From positions 1 to 64,000 of the IMG/VR virus record IMGVR_UViG_3300032246_001368: DNA of 64,000 bases; one strand, 5' to 3'. The DNA is from a virus. The notes below the pieces were generated by a model. It worked only from the letters and a program-made list of their open reading frames with translations. It did no database searches and had not been told where the DNA came from. The position numbers and the translations under genes were made by a program. Positions 1-9,414 of the stretch are shown here, one piece after another. How positions within the stretch are numbered: the stretch's first letter is position 1; every line of letters starts with the position of its first letter.

Positions 1-174
1 ACCACCACCACCGCTCTCCCCCCCACCACCTCCTCCACCACCTACTATTAAAAAATTAAGTACGGGGGTATTTGGTATACTTGTTATAAAATTTAAACTG
101 TTAGCACTACCTGTATTATTATTAATAAAGGAAAAATTATTCGTCCCATCTATACTATTAATAGTTAAATTCAT
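1..174 (-). CDS. Glycine-rich tail fibre protein, N-terminal part (runs off left edge)
   Basis: The minus strand opens with ATG at 174, two bases after the stop of the upstream gene (177), and stays open to base 1, giving 58 visible residues. After an Asn/Ser/Thr-rich start it reads LNFLIVGGGGGGGESGGGG. A short hydrophobic strand followed by a polyglycine tract is typical of glycine-rich domains in phage tail fibre and adhesin proteins. It is the last visible gene of the minus-strand fibre block and is probably co-transcribed with it. The C-terminus lies outside the window, so size and receptor specificity are unknown. The start is supported by the tight spacing. The fibre role is inferred from composition and position. 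Confidence 0.6.
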   Translation of the reverse strand, partial: MNLTINSIDGTNNFSFINNNTGSANSLNFITSIPNTPVLNFLIVGGGGGGGGESGGGG

Positions 175-176
175 GT

Positions 177-2795
177 TTAAGCTATTTTTGTAATTTTTCT
201 AAAGCTATTAGCTCCTGGAGTTATCGAACCGGAAGGAGTAGAAGCGTTTAATACAACGGAAACATTATTAGCTCCTGTAGCAATAGTTGCTTTAACCATA
301 TTATAATAATTACTACCAGCAGTCATATTTGAAGTTGCTGGTAAAGCAGCGGTTGGACCAGTAAATGCTGCTAAAGAATTAACCGTACCACCAGAATGAA
401 GAAGGGATCCTAATTGACCCGATGTAAATGTACCGTTGGCTGATAACGTATATGTTACAGAGTTTGAAGTTGTACTTTTTAATACAAATAAATTATATTC
501 TATTTCATATCTACTATTCGGTAATAAAGTATCAATTTGAGTTCCAAAAAAATTACTAGAACCTGAAGTGATTGTACCTCCTGCATTTATTAGATAAAAA
601 TATCGAGGTAAACTATTACTGTATATATTTGGGCTGTATATATTTGTAGCAGATAACGTTCCATTACCACCTACATAAACACCGTTAGAGAAGTTTAATG
701 CTAAAGAATTTGAACCGTTACCTGTATTGTTTGATGAGATACCATCTGAGAGTATAACCTCACTACCTAACCCATAAAAATTATTAGCTGATAAGGAAGG
801 AGCAGATAACCCACCCGTTAAAGTACCACCCGAAAGAGGTAAATAAAGACCTCCTCCACTGGCTGTAATACCTGTTAGATTTGATCCGTCTCCATAAAAA
901 GATGTACTGTATATAGCTTCTTTTGAACTTAAATTATTTACGTATGTAAAATTGTTTCTTGAAGCGCTTAAAGATGTACCTAAGATAAAAACATTAGCAA
1001 ATCCCTTTGTGTCATTAGCAGAACCACCAGCAATAAATGAAAACGGACTATTAATTGTATTTCTAGAACCACCACCTACAGTTGAATATCCATATCCAGA
1101 AACTGTATTATTTTCTCCACCTCCTATATTTGAATATCCATAATAAGCAGAAGCTGTATTATTTCCTAATATAGGTTTGATATCCGTTCCATTTATTGTA
1201 TATGCTTGACTAGAAAGTTTTGAGAATCTTGTATCATTAAATGATACAATAGAAGTAGCTGAGGCAGCTCTCCAAGAAGTAAAAGCACTATTCCAATTAT
1301 TACTATTACCATTAGCACTCCAAATTGTATTGTTTGAACTGATTTGCCCATTAACTGTAAAGTCAACATTAGGTGTTGAGGTTTTAACACCAACATTAGG
1401 AAACGATCCGTTATTACCACCAACGTGTAACACTTCTATGTTTTGGTCAATATCATAGAAAGAAGCAATATCTCCAGTCCCATTATTACCAACCCATAAT
1501 GCAGGACCACTTCCTACATGCACAACACTCAAGGCACTTGTAACTGAAAATATTGTGTTAGCAAACGTGGTTGTTCCGGTAGCTGTTAGATTACCAAAGA
1601 CAGTTAAATTATTATTAATTCTTGTAGCACCTGAAATTGTACCGCCTGTTAAATTTAAGAAATTACTATTAACATAATTATTTGTTGCAAAAATTGTAGG
1701 TAAAGGGTGTGTATGATCTGCTCTTGAAACATACAGACTAATGCCAGCAGATCCTGTTAGCGAATCAACAAGTGGCGTAATATTATACTGTCTTGTTACA
1801 ACAGTATTTGATGGAGTCCAGATAGCTTCCCAAGGATAGGTAGTATTAGATAATGATGAAGCAGCTACTGTCGTAGTAACAGATCCCATTTGATTATCGA
1901 CAGTCTGAATTAATTTCCATGCTGAAACACTACCATTAATTGTCCATGATAAATTAAAATTTGTAATAACTTCTGGATCTTCTCCTCCTCCATTATATCG
2001 AAATTCGTAACTGTATTGTAATTTTCTATTAGATCTAAGAGGCCAGTAACCATTATAATCATCATAGACAATATTAAATTGTTGAGCATTTAATGAGACA
2101 GTATCGTAACCGTTGTAGTATGTAAAAGATGGAACGGTTACAAAAATATTTTGATCATCATTGTCTGGTGCTTGGTAAGGAAGTGGGTGACGGTGATCTG
2201 CTCTTGCAGCCCATTGACTTGTTCCCTCTGTTCCTGTAACTGCTAATGGTTGACCAATAACTCTAACAGCAGAAGCTTTTGTAACTAATGTACCGGAAGG
2301 CCATGTTGCTTGCCAAGGGTATGTAGCACTCGTTAAAGATGTAGTTGTTAAATAGTCTGTACAATCCTCACCACATACTGAATACCAGATTTCCCATAAA
2401 GATTGTTCACTAACTCTTGTTATCCATAATGAATTATTGTTGTTATTTACACTATAATAGTAATTTGAATTAGATTTTGAGTATCTGTAATTATCATAAA
2501 AAACATCGCTTAAATCATCTGCTAAATAGTCTGGATTTGGTTGAAATTTTACCCAAGTTGCTGAGTTAGCACAAAGAGTTGTAAAAGTACTATTCCAATT
2601 ACCAGTGAGTTCCTTTACATCAGTTCCATTGTAAAAACTAATACCAGATAAGTTTGAACCATCCCCAAAAAAGGAATTAGCATAAACCTTATTTGATGCA
2701 CTAATATCACCAACAACCGTTAATGCCTTATTAGGAAAATCAGTCCCAATACCAATGGTAGAAGAAAGAGAAAAGCTATTAATTAAAGTAGGCAT
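177..2795 (-). CDS. Large tail fibre/adhesin protein with YadA-like and GDGSNLSG modules
   Basis: An 872-residue Asn/Ser/Thr-rich protein with no catalytic motif. The GDGSNL(S/T)GI module, common in T4-type fibres, occurs near residue 45 and again near 640, where YLPLSGGTLTGGL follows. Two copies of a longer module end in RADHRHPLP (about residue 200) and RADHTHPLP (about 365); each contains a TYPW(Q/E)A segment, so the protein carries an internal duplication. Residues about 555-600 have IGGGENNT and VGGGSRNT repeats like the head of trimeric YadA-type adhesins. A Trp pair 14 residues apart (near residue 67) matches a repeat seen in other fibre genes here. It is probably a trimeric distal adhesin. 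The start lies 48 bp after the preceding small gene. Fibre role is well supported; receptor unknown. Confidence 0.75.
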   Translation of the reverse strand: MPTLINSFSLSSTIGIGTDFPNKALTVVGDISASNKVYANSFFGDGSNLSGISFYNGTDVKELTGNWNSTFTTLCANSATWVKFQPNPDYLADDLSDVFYDNYRYSKSNSNYYYSVNNNNNSLWITRVSEQSLWEIWYSVCGEDCTDYLTTTSLTSATYPWQATWPSGTLVTKASAVRVIGQPLAVTGTEGTSQWAARADHRHPLPYQAPDNDDQNIFVTVPSFTYYNGYDTVSLNAQQFNIVYDDYNGYWPLRSNRKLQYSYEFRYNGGGEDPEVITNFNLSWTINGSVSAWKLIQTVDNQMGSVTTTVAASSLSNTTYPWEAIWTPSNTVVTRQYNITPLVDSLTGSAGISLYVSRADHTHPLPTIFATNNYVNSNFLNLTGGTISGATRINNNLTVFGNLTATGTTTFANTIFSVTSALSVVHVGSGPALWVGNNGTGDIASFYDIDQNIEVLHVGGNNGSFPNVGVKTSTPNVDFTVNGQISSNNTIWSANGNSNNWNSAFTSWRAASATSIVSFNDTRFSKLSSQAYTINGTDIKPILGNNTASAYYGYSNIGGGENNTVSGYGYSTVGGGSRNTINSPFSFIAGGSANDTKGFANVFILGTSLSASRNNFTYVNNLSSKEAIYSTSFYGDGSNLTGITASGGGLYLPLSGGTLTGGLSAPSLSANNFYGLGSEVILSDGISSNNTGNGSNSLALNFSNGVYVGGNGTLSATNIYSPNIYSNSLPRYFYLINAGGTITSGSSNFFGTQIDTLLPNSRYEIEYNLFVLKSTTSNSVTYTLSANGTFTSGQLGSLLHSGGTVNSLAAFTGPTAALPATSNMTAGSNYYNMVKATIATGANNVSVVLNASTPSGSITPGANSFRKITKIA

Positions 2796-2843
2796 ATATT
2801 ATAATATACTTATCATCTTTTTAATGATGAATTAAGAATAATT

Positions 2844-3002
2844 CTAACTATCCAACTTAGTAATAATCTTTTGAACTTCTTCTATTTGATTACCTAAATC
2901 TTCATAAGACACCAAATCTCCTGACTGATAAGACAGATTTCTTTTATTATTAAGATCATTAATCTTATTTGTTAAAATTATTTTTAATTCTTGTATATTC
3001 AT
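2844..3002 (-). CDS. Small coiled-coil-like protein, unknown function
   Basis: A 52-residue protein starting MNIQELKIIL with ATG at 3002. The reading frame is open further upstream, but a longer start would overlap the previous gene, whose stop is at 3007. Starting at 3002 leaves a 4-base gap, typical of this operon. The protein is rich in Lys, Asn, Glu, Ile and Leu with heptad-like spacing, and ends QIEEVQKIITKLDS, suggesting one helical hairpin or a short coiled coil. It lies between two large virion-type genes, so a role as a small assembly factor or minor structural protein is plausible but unproven. I do not recognise the family. Confidence 0.55.
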   Translation of the reverse strand: MNIQELKIILTNKINDLNNKRNLSYQSGDLVSYEDLGNQIEEVQKIITKLDS

Positions 3003-3006
3003 AAGT

Positions 3007-5919
3007 TTACCAGAACAATAAAGTTCTCCAAAATTCCTGACCTCCATGACGCATTACATAAAGGAATTTTAAATTATCTTCTGTCGTAATAATTTCCATT
3101 CTATTACCAACAATAGCTGTACCCATACCATATGGAACAGTGGAAGAATTTATTATCTGATTTTTTGTTATATCAAAATACATGATACGACCAGTAGCAT
3201 CTTTTTGAATATATATTCTATCTACATCATCATACTGATACATTGAGCCAGTTGTAAATGTTTCAGTTAAAGGTGAATAATATATTGGCTCATACTGCTC
3301 AGTATTAATATTATATCTACCAATTTCGTTTGTTGCACCACCTCTGAATGTATAAATGTATTTATTATTCAATGATGTTTTTGTTGATCCTACGATATTA
3401 AACATCTCTATACCAGCACCTTTAGTTGGAGATTCTAATATAGCATATGTTGATGCTGTATCAGGCTGTGTTGTCCAGTTAGCAGTTAGAGTTAATGCTG
3501 TACCAGTATTACTCTGAATTGTAGCTTCCTGACCCTGACCTGTTCCCGAAGTTATACGAACTCTTTTACCAGAGTGTATATTTGTTGCCCAGTTTTGCGC
3601 AGAATCGGTCAATGAACCCAAACCTGTTGCTGTAGCAACCCCAAAGTTATCCATGATAACATATACACTTGTTTGATCCATTGCTGTAACCTGAGTTGCA
3701 AAATTCAATGTATTAGCTGTATTAGATGTGATTAAGAGTTCGCTTCCCGCATTTGTACCAGATACTATTCTAAGCTTTCTACTTGCACCTGTTGACCAAT
3801 AATTAATAGGCCAATTCTTAGTTGTATCAGTTAATGAACCAGTAGTACCACTCGTTGCAATGCCATTTCTGCCGTTTCCAGTAATAGCACCAAGTGATAA
3901 CTCAGTTGAGAATGGTTTATCATCATGTATTACATATCTTGTTGTACCACCTGCTGGCGTAAAACCTAATGCTGTAGTCCAAGTTAATGAGTTTGATGTG
4001 TTAGATACAATTCTTCTTGTTACAGCTGTTGTCTGAGCACCGTTAATGGTCTGTGTAATTTGAACAAGTTTACCTGTATGTTCATTAGTAATCCAATTTT
4101 TGTTTACATCAAACATCGTTGTTGTACCTTGAGTGTTGAATGTAGCTGGTGTAGCTGGTGTTCCAGTAATTGCATATGCAAAATACACATTCAATGCCGT
4201 AGAAGCTGGTGTAGGTACGCCTAAAATTGTAAAATTGCCATTATAGGCAGTTATTGTAGAACCTGATATTGTGATTGAATCACCTATTCTATATGGATTA
4301 GGTATAGATGTGTTTACAATTGCAACGTCACCAACAGATGTAATATTCAATGTACAACCTGTACCACCAGTAGGTGCTACCGTTGTCGCTTTACCTGTAC
4401 CTGTTGTATAACTACCAGCACCACCAAATGGACCAGTAGATTCAAGAGCTACGGATGTTACAGCACCTGATGAATCTACTGCTGTAATTCTTGCTGTAGC
4501 ACCTGTACCACCAGTTGTTATTGTTAAAATTTGACCAACAGCATAACCTGAACCACCAGCAGTTGGTGATGTTGCAAGACCTGTTACATGGGTAAGGTAT
4601 CTGTTTATAGAGGTAATTGGAATTGGTTCAAAGTTATTTGTAGCCGAAACGGAACCAACTCTTGCTAATCCTTGATCATATCTCTTACCGATAACAGGTT
4701 GATCGATTTCTGCGTCATATTGCCACCATAAAGATGTACCTGCACCACTAATAAAAATTTTGTTTACATCTCTATAAATACCGTACCAAGAAGTGTTATC
4801 TAATGTTATATCCCACGGTCTGGAAGCAATAAATGATGCTGATGTATTTGCAGCAATTGTTCTGAATTGACCTACACCAGTACCGCTTAAAACTCTTACT
4901 TCATAATTTGTATATTGATTAGCACTTAATGTTGGGGATGATATTGTAAACTGTCTTGAGTTTGCAGATGATACATAACCAGATAAAATAGGTGTAGAGG
5001 TCTCTGGCATTTTTTCAATTGCTATATCAGTACCAACTATACCAGTAAAATTACTACCTGTGGCAGTTTTATAATACCAAATATCTGCTAAAACATCATA
5101 ATATTGTATGGAATAAAAAGGCGCACCAGTACCATTTGTAAATAACCAGATACCATCACTTAAAATAACAAAATTAGAAGTGCTATCTGGCTGTGTTGTC
5201 CAGTTAGAATCAACCGTTACTATGTTTGATTCAATCTGATACATGGTCTGAGAACCAACAGTGCTACCTGTCGATGTTGGGGCATATGCACCCCACCACG
5301 GCGTTACTGACTGCCATGTATTTTCAGCGAATGCAAGACCATTATAGTTATTAAATAAAATCGGTCTTACTATTGTAGCTGCTGTTGCACCATATATAAC
5401 TCTTACTTGATAATCTCTATATGCATTAAATCCCCATGTCTTTGTCTGTAAACCTGTTGATGTATTATCAATTATCTGTACCTGACTACCTGTTGTTACA
5501 ACGCCACGATCTTTTATAATTGGATCGGAAACCGCAGTTATGGTTCTTGATTGACCGACACCTGTACCACTTATAATTTTAATGGTTTTACCAACTAAAA
5601 GATCGCCTGTAACAAGTGCTGCCATTTCTATTGTATTAGAACCTCCACCATTTCCTATAGCTCTACCGTAGTGACCATGTGATTTTGTATATGCAGTTTG
5701 TATTAATGTTTGACCAGTTATAGCAAAAGGAGATGCAATCTGATTCCAAGAATCAGTAGTTGTATCATAACGAAAAGCTGAACCTGTACCAATATAATAT
5801 ATGTATCTACCATCAGCAGATGAGCATGTACAGTTAGTAGCAGCTGTAGCAGGCATTGGTCTCATCCATTCCCACACAGGGAGATCGATTTGTTTTTTTA
5901 ATTTTGATGTAACAGGCAT
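3007..5919 (-). CDS. Large repetitive virion protein, probably tail-associated
   Basis: A 970-residue Gly/Ser/Thr-rich protein. The N-terminal part (RYIYYIGTGSAFRYDTTT, about residues 39-56) and the C-terminal part (about 840-960) look like Kelch-type propeller blades. Between them is a degenerate repeat of about 55-60 residues containing SGTGxGQ, then an (I/A)xSNT strand, then WTTQPDxxSxYxI; at least five or six copies are visible. A Gly-rich segment with TGGTGATARITAVDSSGA (about residues 465-485) resembles beta-rich structural modules of other phage virion proteins. There are no enzyme motifs. It is minus-strand, nine bases after the 5929 gene, inside the fibre cluster. Probably a tail or fibre component; the exact position in the virion cannot be read from the sequence. 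Confidence 0.65.
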   Translation of the reverse strand: MPVTSKLKKQIDLPVWEWMRPMPATAATNCTCSSADGRYIYYIGTGSAFRYDTTTDSWNQIASPFAITGQTLIQTAYTKSHGHYGRAIGNGGGSNTIEMAALVTGDLLVGKTIKIISGTGVGQSRTITAVSDPIIKDRGVVTTGSQVQIIDNTSTGLQTKTWGFNAYRDYQVRVIYGATAATIVRPILFNNYNGLAFAENTWQSVTPWWGAYAPTSTGSTVGSQTMYQIESNIVTVDSNWTTQPDSTSNFVILSDGIWLFTNGTGAPFYSIQYYDVLADIWYYKTATGSNFTGIVGTDIAIEKMPETSTPILSGYVSSANSRQFTISSPTLSANQYTNYEVRVLSGTGVGQFRTIAANTSASFIASRPWDITLDNTSWYGIYRDVNKIFISGAGTSLWWQYDAEIDQPVIGKRYDQGLARVGSVSATNNFEPIPITSINRYLTHVTGLATSPTAGGSGYAVGQILTITTGGTGATARITAVDSSGAVTSVALESTGPFGGAGSYTTGTGKATTVAPTGGTGCTLNITSVGDVAIVNTSIPNPYRIGDSITISGSTITAYNGNFTILGVPTPASTALNVYFAYAITGTPATPATFNTQGTTTMFDVNKNWITNEHTGKLVQITQTINGAQTTAVTRRIVSNTSNSLTWTTALGFTPAGGTTRYVIHDDKPFSTELSLGAITGNGRNGIATSGTTGSLTDTTKNWPINYWSTGASRKLRIVSGTNAGSELLITSNTANTLNFATQVTAMDQTSVYVIMDNFGVATATGLGSLTDSAQNWATNIHSGKRVRITSGTGQGQEATIQSNTGTALTLTANWTTQPDTASTYAILESPTKGAGIEMFNIVGSTKTSLNNKYIYTFRGGATNEIGRYNINTEQYEPIYYSPLTETFTTGSMYQYDDVDRIYIQKDATGRIMYFDITKNQIINSSTVPYGMGTAIVGNRMEIITTEDNLKFLYVMRHGGQEFWRTLLFW

Positions 5920-5928
5920 ATTATTATA

Positions 5929-6321
5929 TTAAGAAAATTGTAAATTGGATCTAATTGATGTTTGAAAATTTTGTCTTGCAAGTTCTATTGTTCTCCAAAC
6001 ATCTGGAACAGCACCGTATATATTGAATGCATTACTACCGCTTTGATATAAATTTGTATTACCCTCACCTCTTAAAATTACGGCTTGGTTTGATATAAGC
6101 TGTGTTGTAATTGTAGCAGGAGCAGCATCTATAGTTATACGTTGACGTTGCGCAGTATCAACAACTGCTGAAGATTCTGACATTTTAACCAGCTTACCGA
6201 GATAAAAAGCAATTTCTTCCAATGCAACAGTTGCATCGGATACTGTAGTAGGAATAGGCTGAGAAGCACTATTAGATACTATAGAAGAAGTGGGGCTTAC
6301 TAACGAAGACAGTAAAGGCAT
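5929..6321 (-). CDS. Small putative virion protein (130 aa)
   Basis: A 130-residue protein beginning MPLLSSLVSPTSSIVS. It has a Ser/Thr/Pro-rich first 30 residues, a short helical stretch (ALEEIAFYLGKLVKM, about 33-47), then beta-type sequence ending in RQNFQTSIRSNLQFS. No family recognised. It is the second gene after an exact TATAAATA box only in the sense that this box sits six bases before its own ATG at 6321, so it may head a late transcript covering the downstream fibre genes. Its location between two large fibre-type genes suggests a small structural or connector protein. Function is inferred only from position. Confidence 0.55.
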   Translation of the reverse strand: MPLLSSLVSPTSSIVSNSASQPIPTTVSDATVALEEIAFYLGKLVKMSESSAVVDTAQRQRITIDAAPATITTQLISNQAVILRGEGNTNLYQSGSNAFNIYGAVPDVWRTIELARQNFQTSIRSNLQFS

Positions 6322-6327
6322 TTTATA

Positions 6328-6335
6328 TATTTATA
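6328..6335 (-). promoter_or_regulatory. T4-type late promoter box TATAAATA
   Basis: On the minus strand this reads TATAAATA, exactly the T4 late promoter consensus, with six bases between it and the ATG at 6321. If used as in T4, transcription would start near the start codon, leaving almost no leader. Confidence 0.6.
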
Positions 6336-6357
6336 CTACAAGGTTATAAATTCAATT

Positions 6358-9300
6358 TTAAAAAAGACGCCATCCATATATACCACCAATAAATATAGTT
6401 TTAAATTTATAACTATTAATATTAGCTGTTAATGATTCATTAAAAGACTCTATTAAATTTCCATTATTATTCAATATAAAAGGTTTTGAGTTCCAGGTTC
6501 CACTAGCATCTTCAAAATCAATAGCATCTCCAATAGAAGGTGACGGGGGTAATGTCCCAACAACAACATTTAAAGAAGTATCTACAAGATATTGCTTAGT
6601 AGCAATTGCATTAAAATTTGAATTTTTAATTTCATATGTTAATCCTCCTCCGCCACCTGATGTTGAAGACAATTTAGCAAAAATAGAAGAATTGTAATCT
6701 GGGTTATTAGTTGCTGAAGTTGAATTCACATAACTATAAACAGAATTCCAATTAGCTGAAGTAGTATTAACTAATGTCGTTATACTATTGGGTATTGGTT
6801 TATTGCTAAGAGTTATAACCGAAAGAGAACTTCCATAACGAGGAATGAAATTTGTAACTACTTTATTGGTACCAGACGAATATATTATGGTATAATCTAA
6901 GTCCGGTACTTGTAAAGAACCATTCATAGACACTATGTAACCAGCTGAATTAGTAAATGGAGATGTGCTACTAAGATTAAAAGTATTAGTAAATCCGTCA
7001 CCTGTGAATAACGCAGAGGTTAATTCTCCATAAGGTGCTAATCCCATGCCCCAAAGAGCGCTATTAGCTGCTACTGTGGTTGTGGTATTATTATACACCG
7101 AACTATTTTGAGAAAATACTGTACTATATGCATAAGCTGTATTCCAAAATGCGCTATTAGAAATAACCAATGAATTAACAGCAGGATTTCCTGAACCTCC
7201 TCCACTAACCCCAGTAGACCACGTAGAACTCAATAAAGAAACTGTTGAATAGGTGGATTGCCAATTACTAGAAGCATTCTGATAAATGCTTATAGGTAAA
7301 AATGTACCGGTTAATGAATGTAAGGTAACATTAGTTACAAATCCACTAGAAGCACTTTGATATGCTGTAGATGTATTATAAGCAATATTCCAAATATTAC
7401 TATTACCACTAGAAGCGTAAACAACTCCCGTAGTAGTTAAATCACCCGTTAAAGTCCCTCCACTCAGAGGCAAATAAATACCGACTGGAGACACAATACC
7501 GGTTAATTTTGAACCATCACCGTAAAAAGTACCACTTAAGGAAGGTGCACTGATAGAAGTAGTGAAAGTTGCTCTAGCAGAATTAGAACTAATCCATGTA
7601 TATGAATTACTCCAATTAGCTGATAAACCATTAACACTGCTGTAAGAAGAATTCCAATTAGCAGACGTTGTATTAACATTACTATAAACAGAATTCCAAT
7701 TACCACTTAAACCATTAACACTGCTGTACGAAGAATTCCAATTAGCTGATAAACCATTAGCATTACTATAAACAGAATTCCAATTACCACTTAAACCATT
7801 GACATTACTATAAACAGAATTCCAATTAGCAGATGTTATATTGACTAAAGTATCTACATTAACAATATTAGAGCTATTAGAATTAACAAAAGACACAACA
7901 GCCTGTTGTTTAATTTCTTGTGAACTGCTTGAATTAACATATGAATAAACAGAATCCCAATTATTGCGATTAGTACCTATGATTTTAGAATCTGAAAGAT
8001 TAACTATCCAAGAAGGATCTGAATACGATATATTTGTATATACACCGCTTGTTACACTACTGGCATTACCAGAAATATTACCAGTTACATTACCAATAAG
8101 AGTTCCTTTAATATTAGCATTTAACGTATCAAACTTAAATGTAGGATCATTCCAATTAATAGATGACAATGGTTCTGATGTTACTCCACTGAATAAAGAC
8201 CATTCATTTATTAAATGATTCCTAACTAATCCTGTATGTTGATATAAACCATCATTAAAATGACCAACGAATCCAAGATCGTTTAAATTACCAATATTAC
8301 CAGTTCCTATGTAAATTAATGGATCATTAACTTCTACGTTTTGAGTGTTTACTGTATAAGAAGAACCTTGAACAAATAAAGTTCCGGATACATTAAGATC
8401 ACCCGGAACTATTATAGAATTCGGTAATGATAAAATTACATTACCATTTGTATTAACGGCATTAATTTGATATATTGTACCGTTTACAGAAGTAACAGAT
8501 TCATATATAGTGCTTAATAATGTTAAATTTGTATATGCTTTATTACCACCTACCCATTCACCAGTAAGAGATTTAATATCCGTGCCTTGATAATTCCAAT
8601 TCACAGCAGAATTGGAATTGACTATATTATAAACTGATATGTTATTAGCCGATTGATTTTGAAAAACATTTGATGTAGATTGCCATCCACCAGACAATGC
8701 CTTTAAATCAGTTCCCTGATAGTTCCAATTTACAGCTGAATTGGTATTAACAATTGTATATACAGAATCCCATTGACCACTATTTGATCTTACTAACGTG
8801 TTTATATTAGCTTGACCAGGCAAAGAAGCTCCTATTAAATTGCTACCATCTCCATAAAAAACACCAGAAAGGGAACCAGCTGATATAGTATTAAAAATAG
8901 CATTACTCGAATTAGTATTAACCCAATTATAAGAATTATTCCAATTACCACTTAATGCTTTTACACTATTATAAACAGAAACATTATTAGCAGACTGAGA
9001 AGCAAATGACGTGTAAACATTATTCCAAAGATTTGAACTTAATCCTCCTATAACAGTATTATAAGCATACTCCCAACGAGAACTATTTGTCAGTACATTT
9101 GAATAAACACTATCCCAATTTGATGAATTACTAGTTACTAAACTTCTTAAGGTCAAGAAGTCAGCCATATCTACCTTCAGATAAAGAGCACTTATAGTTG
9201 CATTAGATAAAGGTTTATTAAGGTCACTAGTATCATCTACATTACAAAGACCAATATCACATTTATCCAATATAACAACTCCATATTTCCCATTAACACT

Positions 9301-9414
9301 GATTACATTAGAATTTGTATCTATGTTTATAGAATCCGATACAGAAGGAGACACATTAATAATAATGGAATCCTGAACCGGAGGATTAGTGTTGATGATA
9401 ATAGTATCGCTCAT
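6358..9414 (-). CDS. Long tail fibre protein with 14-residue Trp repeats
   Basis: A 1018-residue Ser/Asn-rich fibre. After a short repeat of DSIIINxxPxVxDS it has VISVNGKYGVVILDKCDIGL followed by NVDDTSDLNKPLS, the motif found near the N-terminus of many phage tail fibres. GDGSNLIG (near residue 195) and GDGSKLTGI followed by YLPLSGGTLTG (about 637-655) match modules in the fibre gene at 177-2795. Residues about 520-608 hold at least six tandem 14-residue repeats such as NWNSVYSNVNGLSG, and degenerate copies flank them. Trp, Val, Val and Leu fall at 3-4-3-4 spacing, as in a coiled coil. The start overlaps the stop of the 9411 gene by four bases, indicating coupled translation. It is probably a trimeric fibre. 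Confidence 0.75.
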   Translation of the reverse strand: MSDTIIINTNPPVQDSIIINVSPSVSDSINIDTNSNVISVNGKYGVVILDKCDIGLCNVDDTSDLNKPLSNATISALYLKVDMADFLTLRSLVTSNSSNWDSVYSNVLTNSSRWEYAYNTVIGGLSSNLWNNVYTSFASQSANNVSVYNSVKALSGNWNNSYNWVNTNSSNAIFNTISAGSLSGVFYGDGSNLIGASLPGQANINTLVRSNSGQWDSVYTIVNTNSAVNWNYQGTDLKALSGGWQSTSNVFQNQSANNISVYNIVNSNSAVNWNYQGTDIKSLTGEWVGGNKAYTNLTLLSTIYESVTSVNGTIYQINAVNTNGNVILSLPNSIIVPGDLNVSGTLFVQGSSYTVNTQNVEVNDPLIYIGTGNIGNLNDLGFVGHFNDGLYQHTGLVRNHLINEWSLFSGVTSEPLSSINWNDPTFKFDTLNANIKGTLIGNVTGNISGNASSVTSGVYTNISYSDPSWIVNLSDSKIIGTNRNNWDSVYSYVNSSSSQEIKQQAVVSFVNSNSSNIVNVDTLVNITSANWNSVYSNVNGLSGNWNSVYSNANGLSANWNSSYSSVNGLSGNWNSVYSNVNTTSANWNSSYSSVNGLSANWSNSYTWISSNSARATFTTSISAPSLSGTFYGDGSKLTGIVSPVGIYLPLSGGTLTGDLTTTGVVYASSGNSNIWNIAYNTSTAYQSASSGFVTNVTLHSLTGTFLPISIYQNASSNWQSTYSTVSLLSSTWSTGVSGGGSGNPAVNSLVISNSAFWNTAYAYSTVFSQNSSVYNNTTTTVAANSALWGMGLAPYGELTSALFTGDGFTNTFNLSSTSPFTNSAGYIVSMNGSLQVPDLDYTIIYSSGTNKVVTNFIPRYGSSLSVITLSNKPIPNSITTLVNTTSANWNSVYSYVNSTSATNNPDYNSSIFAKLSSTSGGGGGLTYEIKNSNFNAIATKQYLVDTSLNVVVGTLPPSPSIGDAIDFEDASGTWNSKPFILNNNGNLIESFNESLTANINSYKFKTIFIGGIYGWRLF
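7590..7850 (-). repeat. Tandem 42-bp repeat (14 residues) inside fibre gene
   Basis: At least six in-frame copies of a 42-bp unit encode W-N-S-x-Y-S-x-V-x-x-x-S-x-N. Several neighbouring copies are nearly identical at DNA level, for example the recurring ACAGAATTCCAATTA on the plus strand, which suggests recent duplication or repeat-number change. Confidence 0.8.

Noticed and set aside
952-1143. Plus-strand frame under the 177-2795 fibre gene
   Set aside because: Pro/Glu-rich mirror of IGGG repeats; no start signal.
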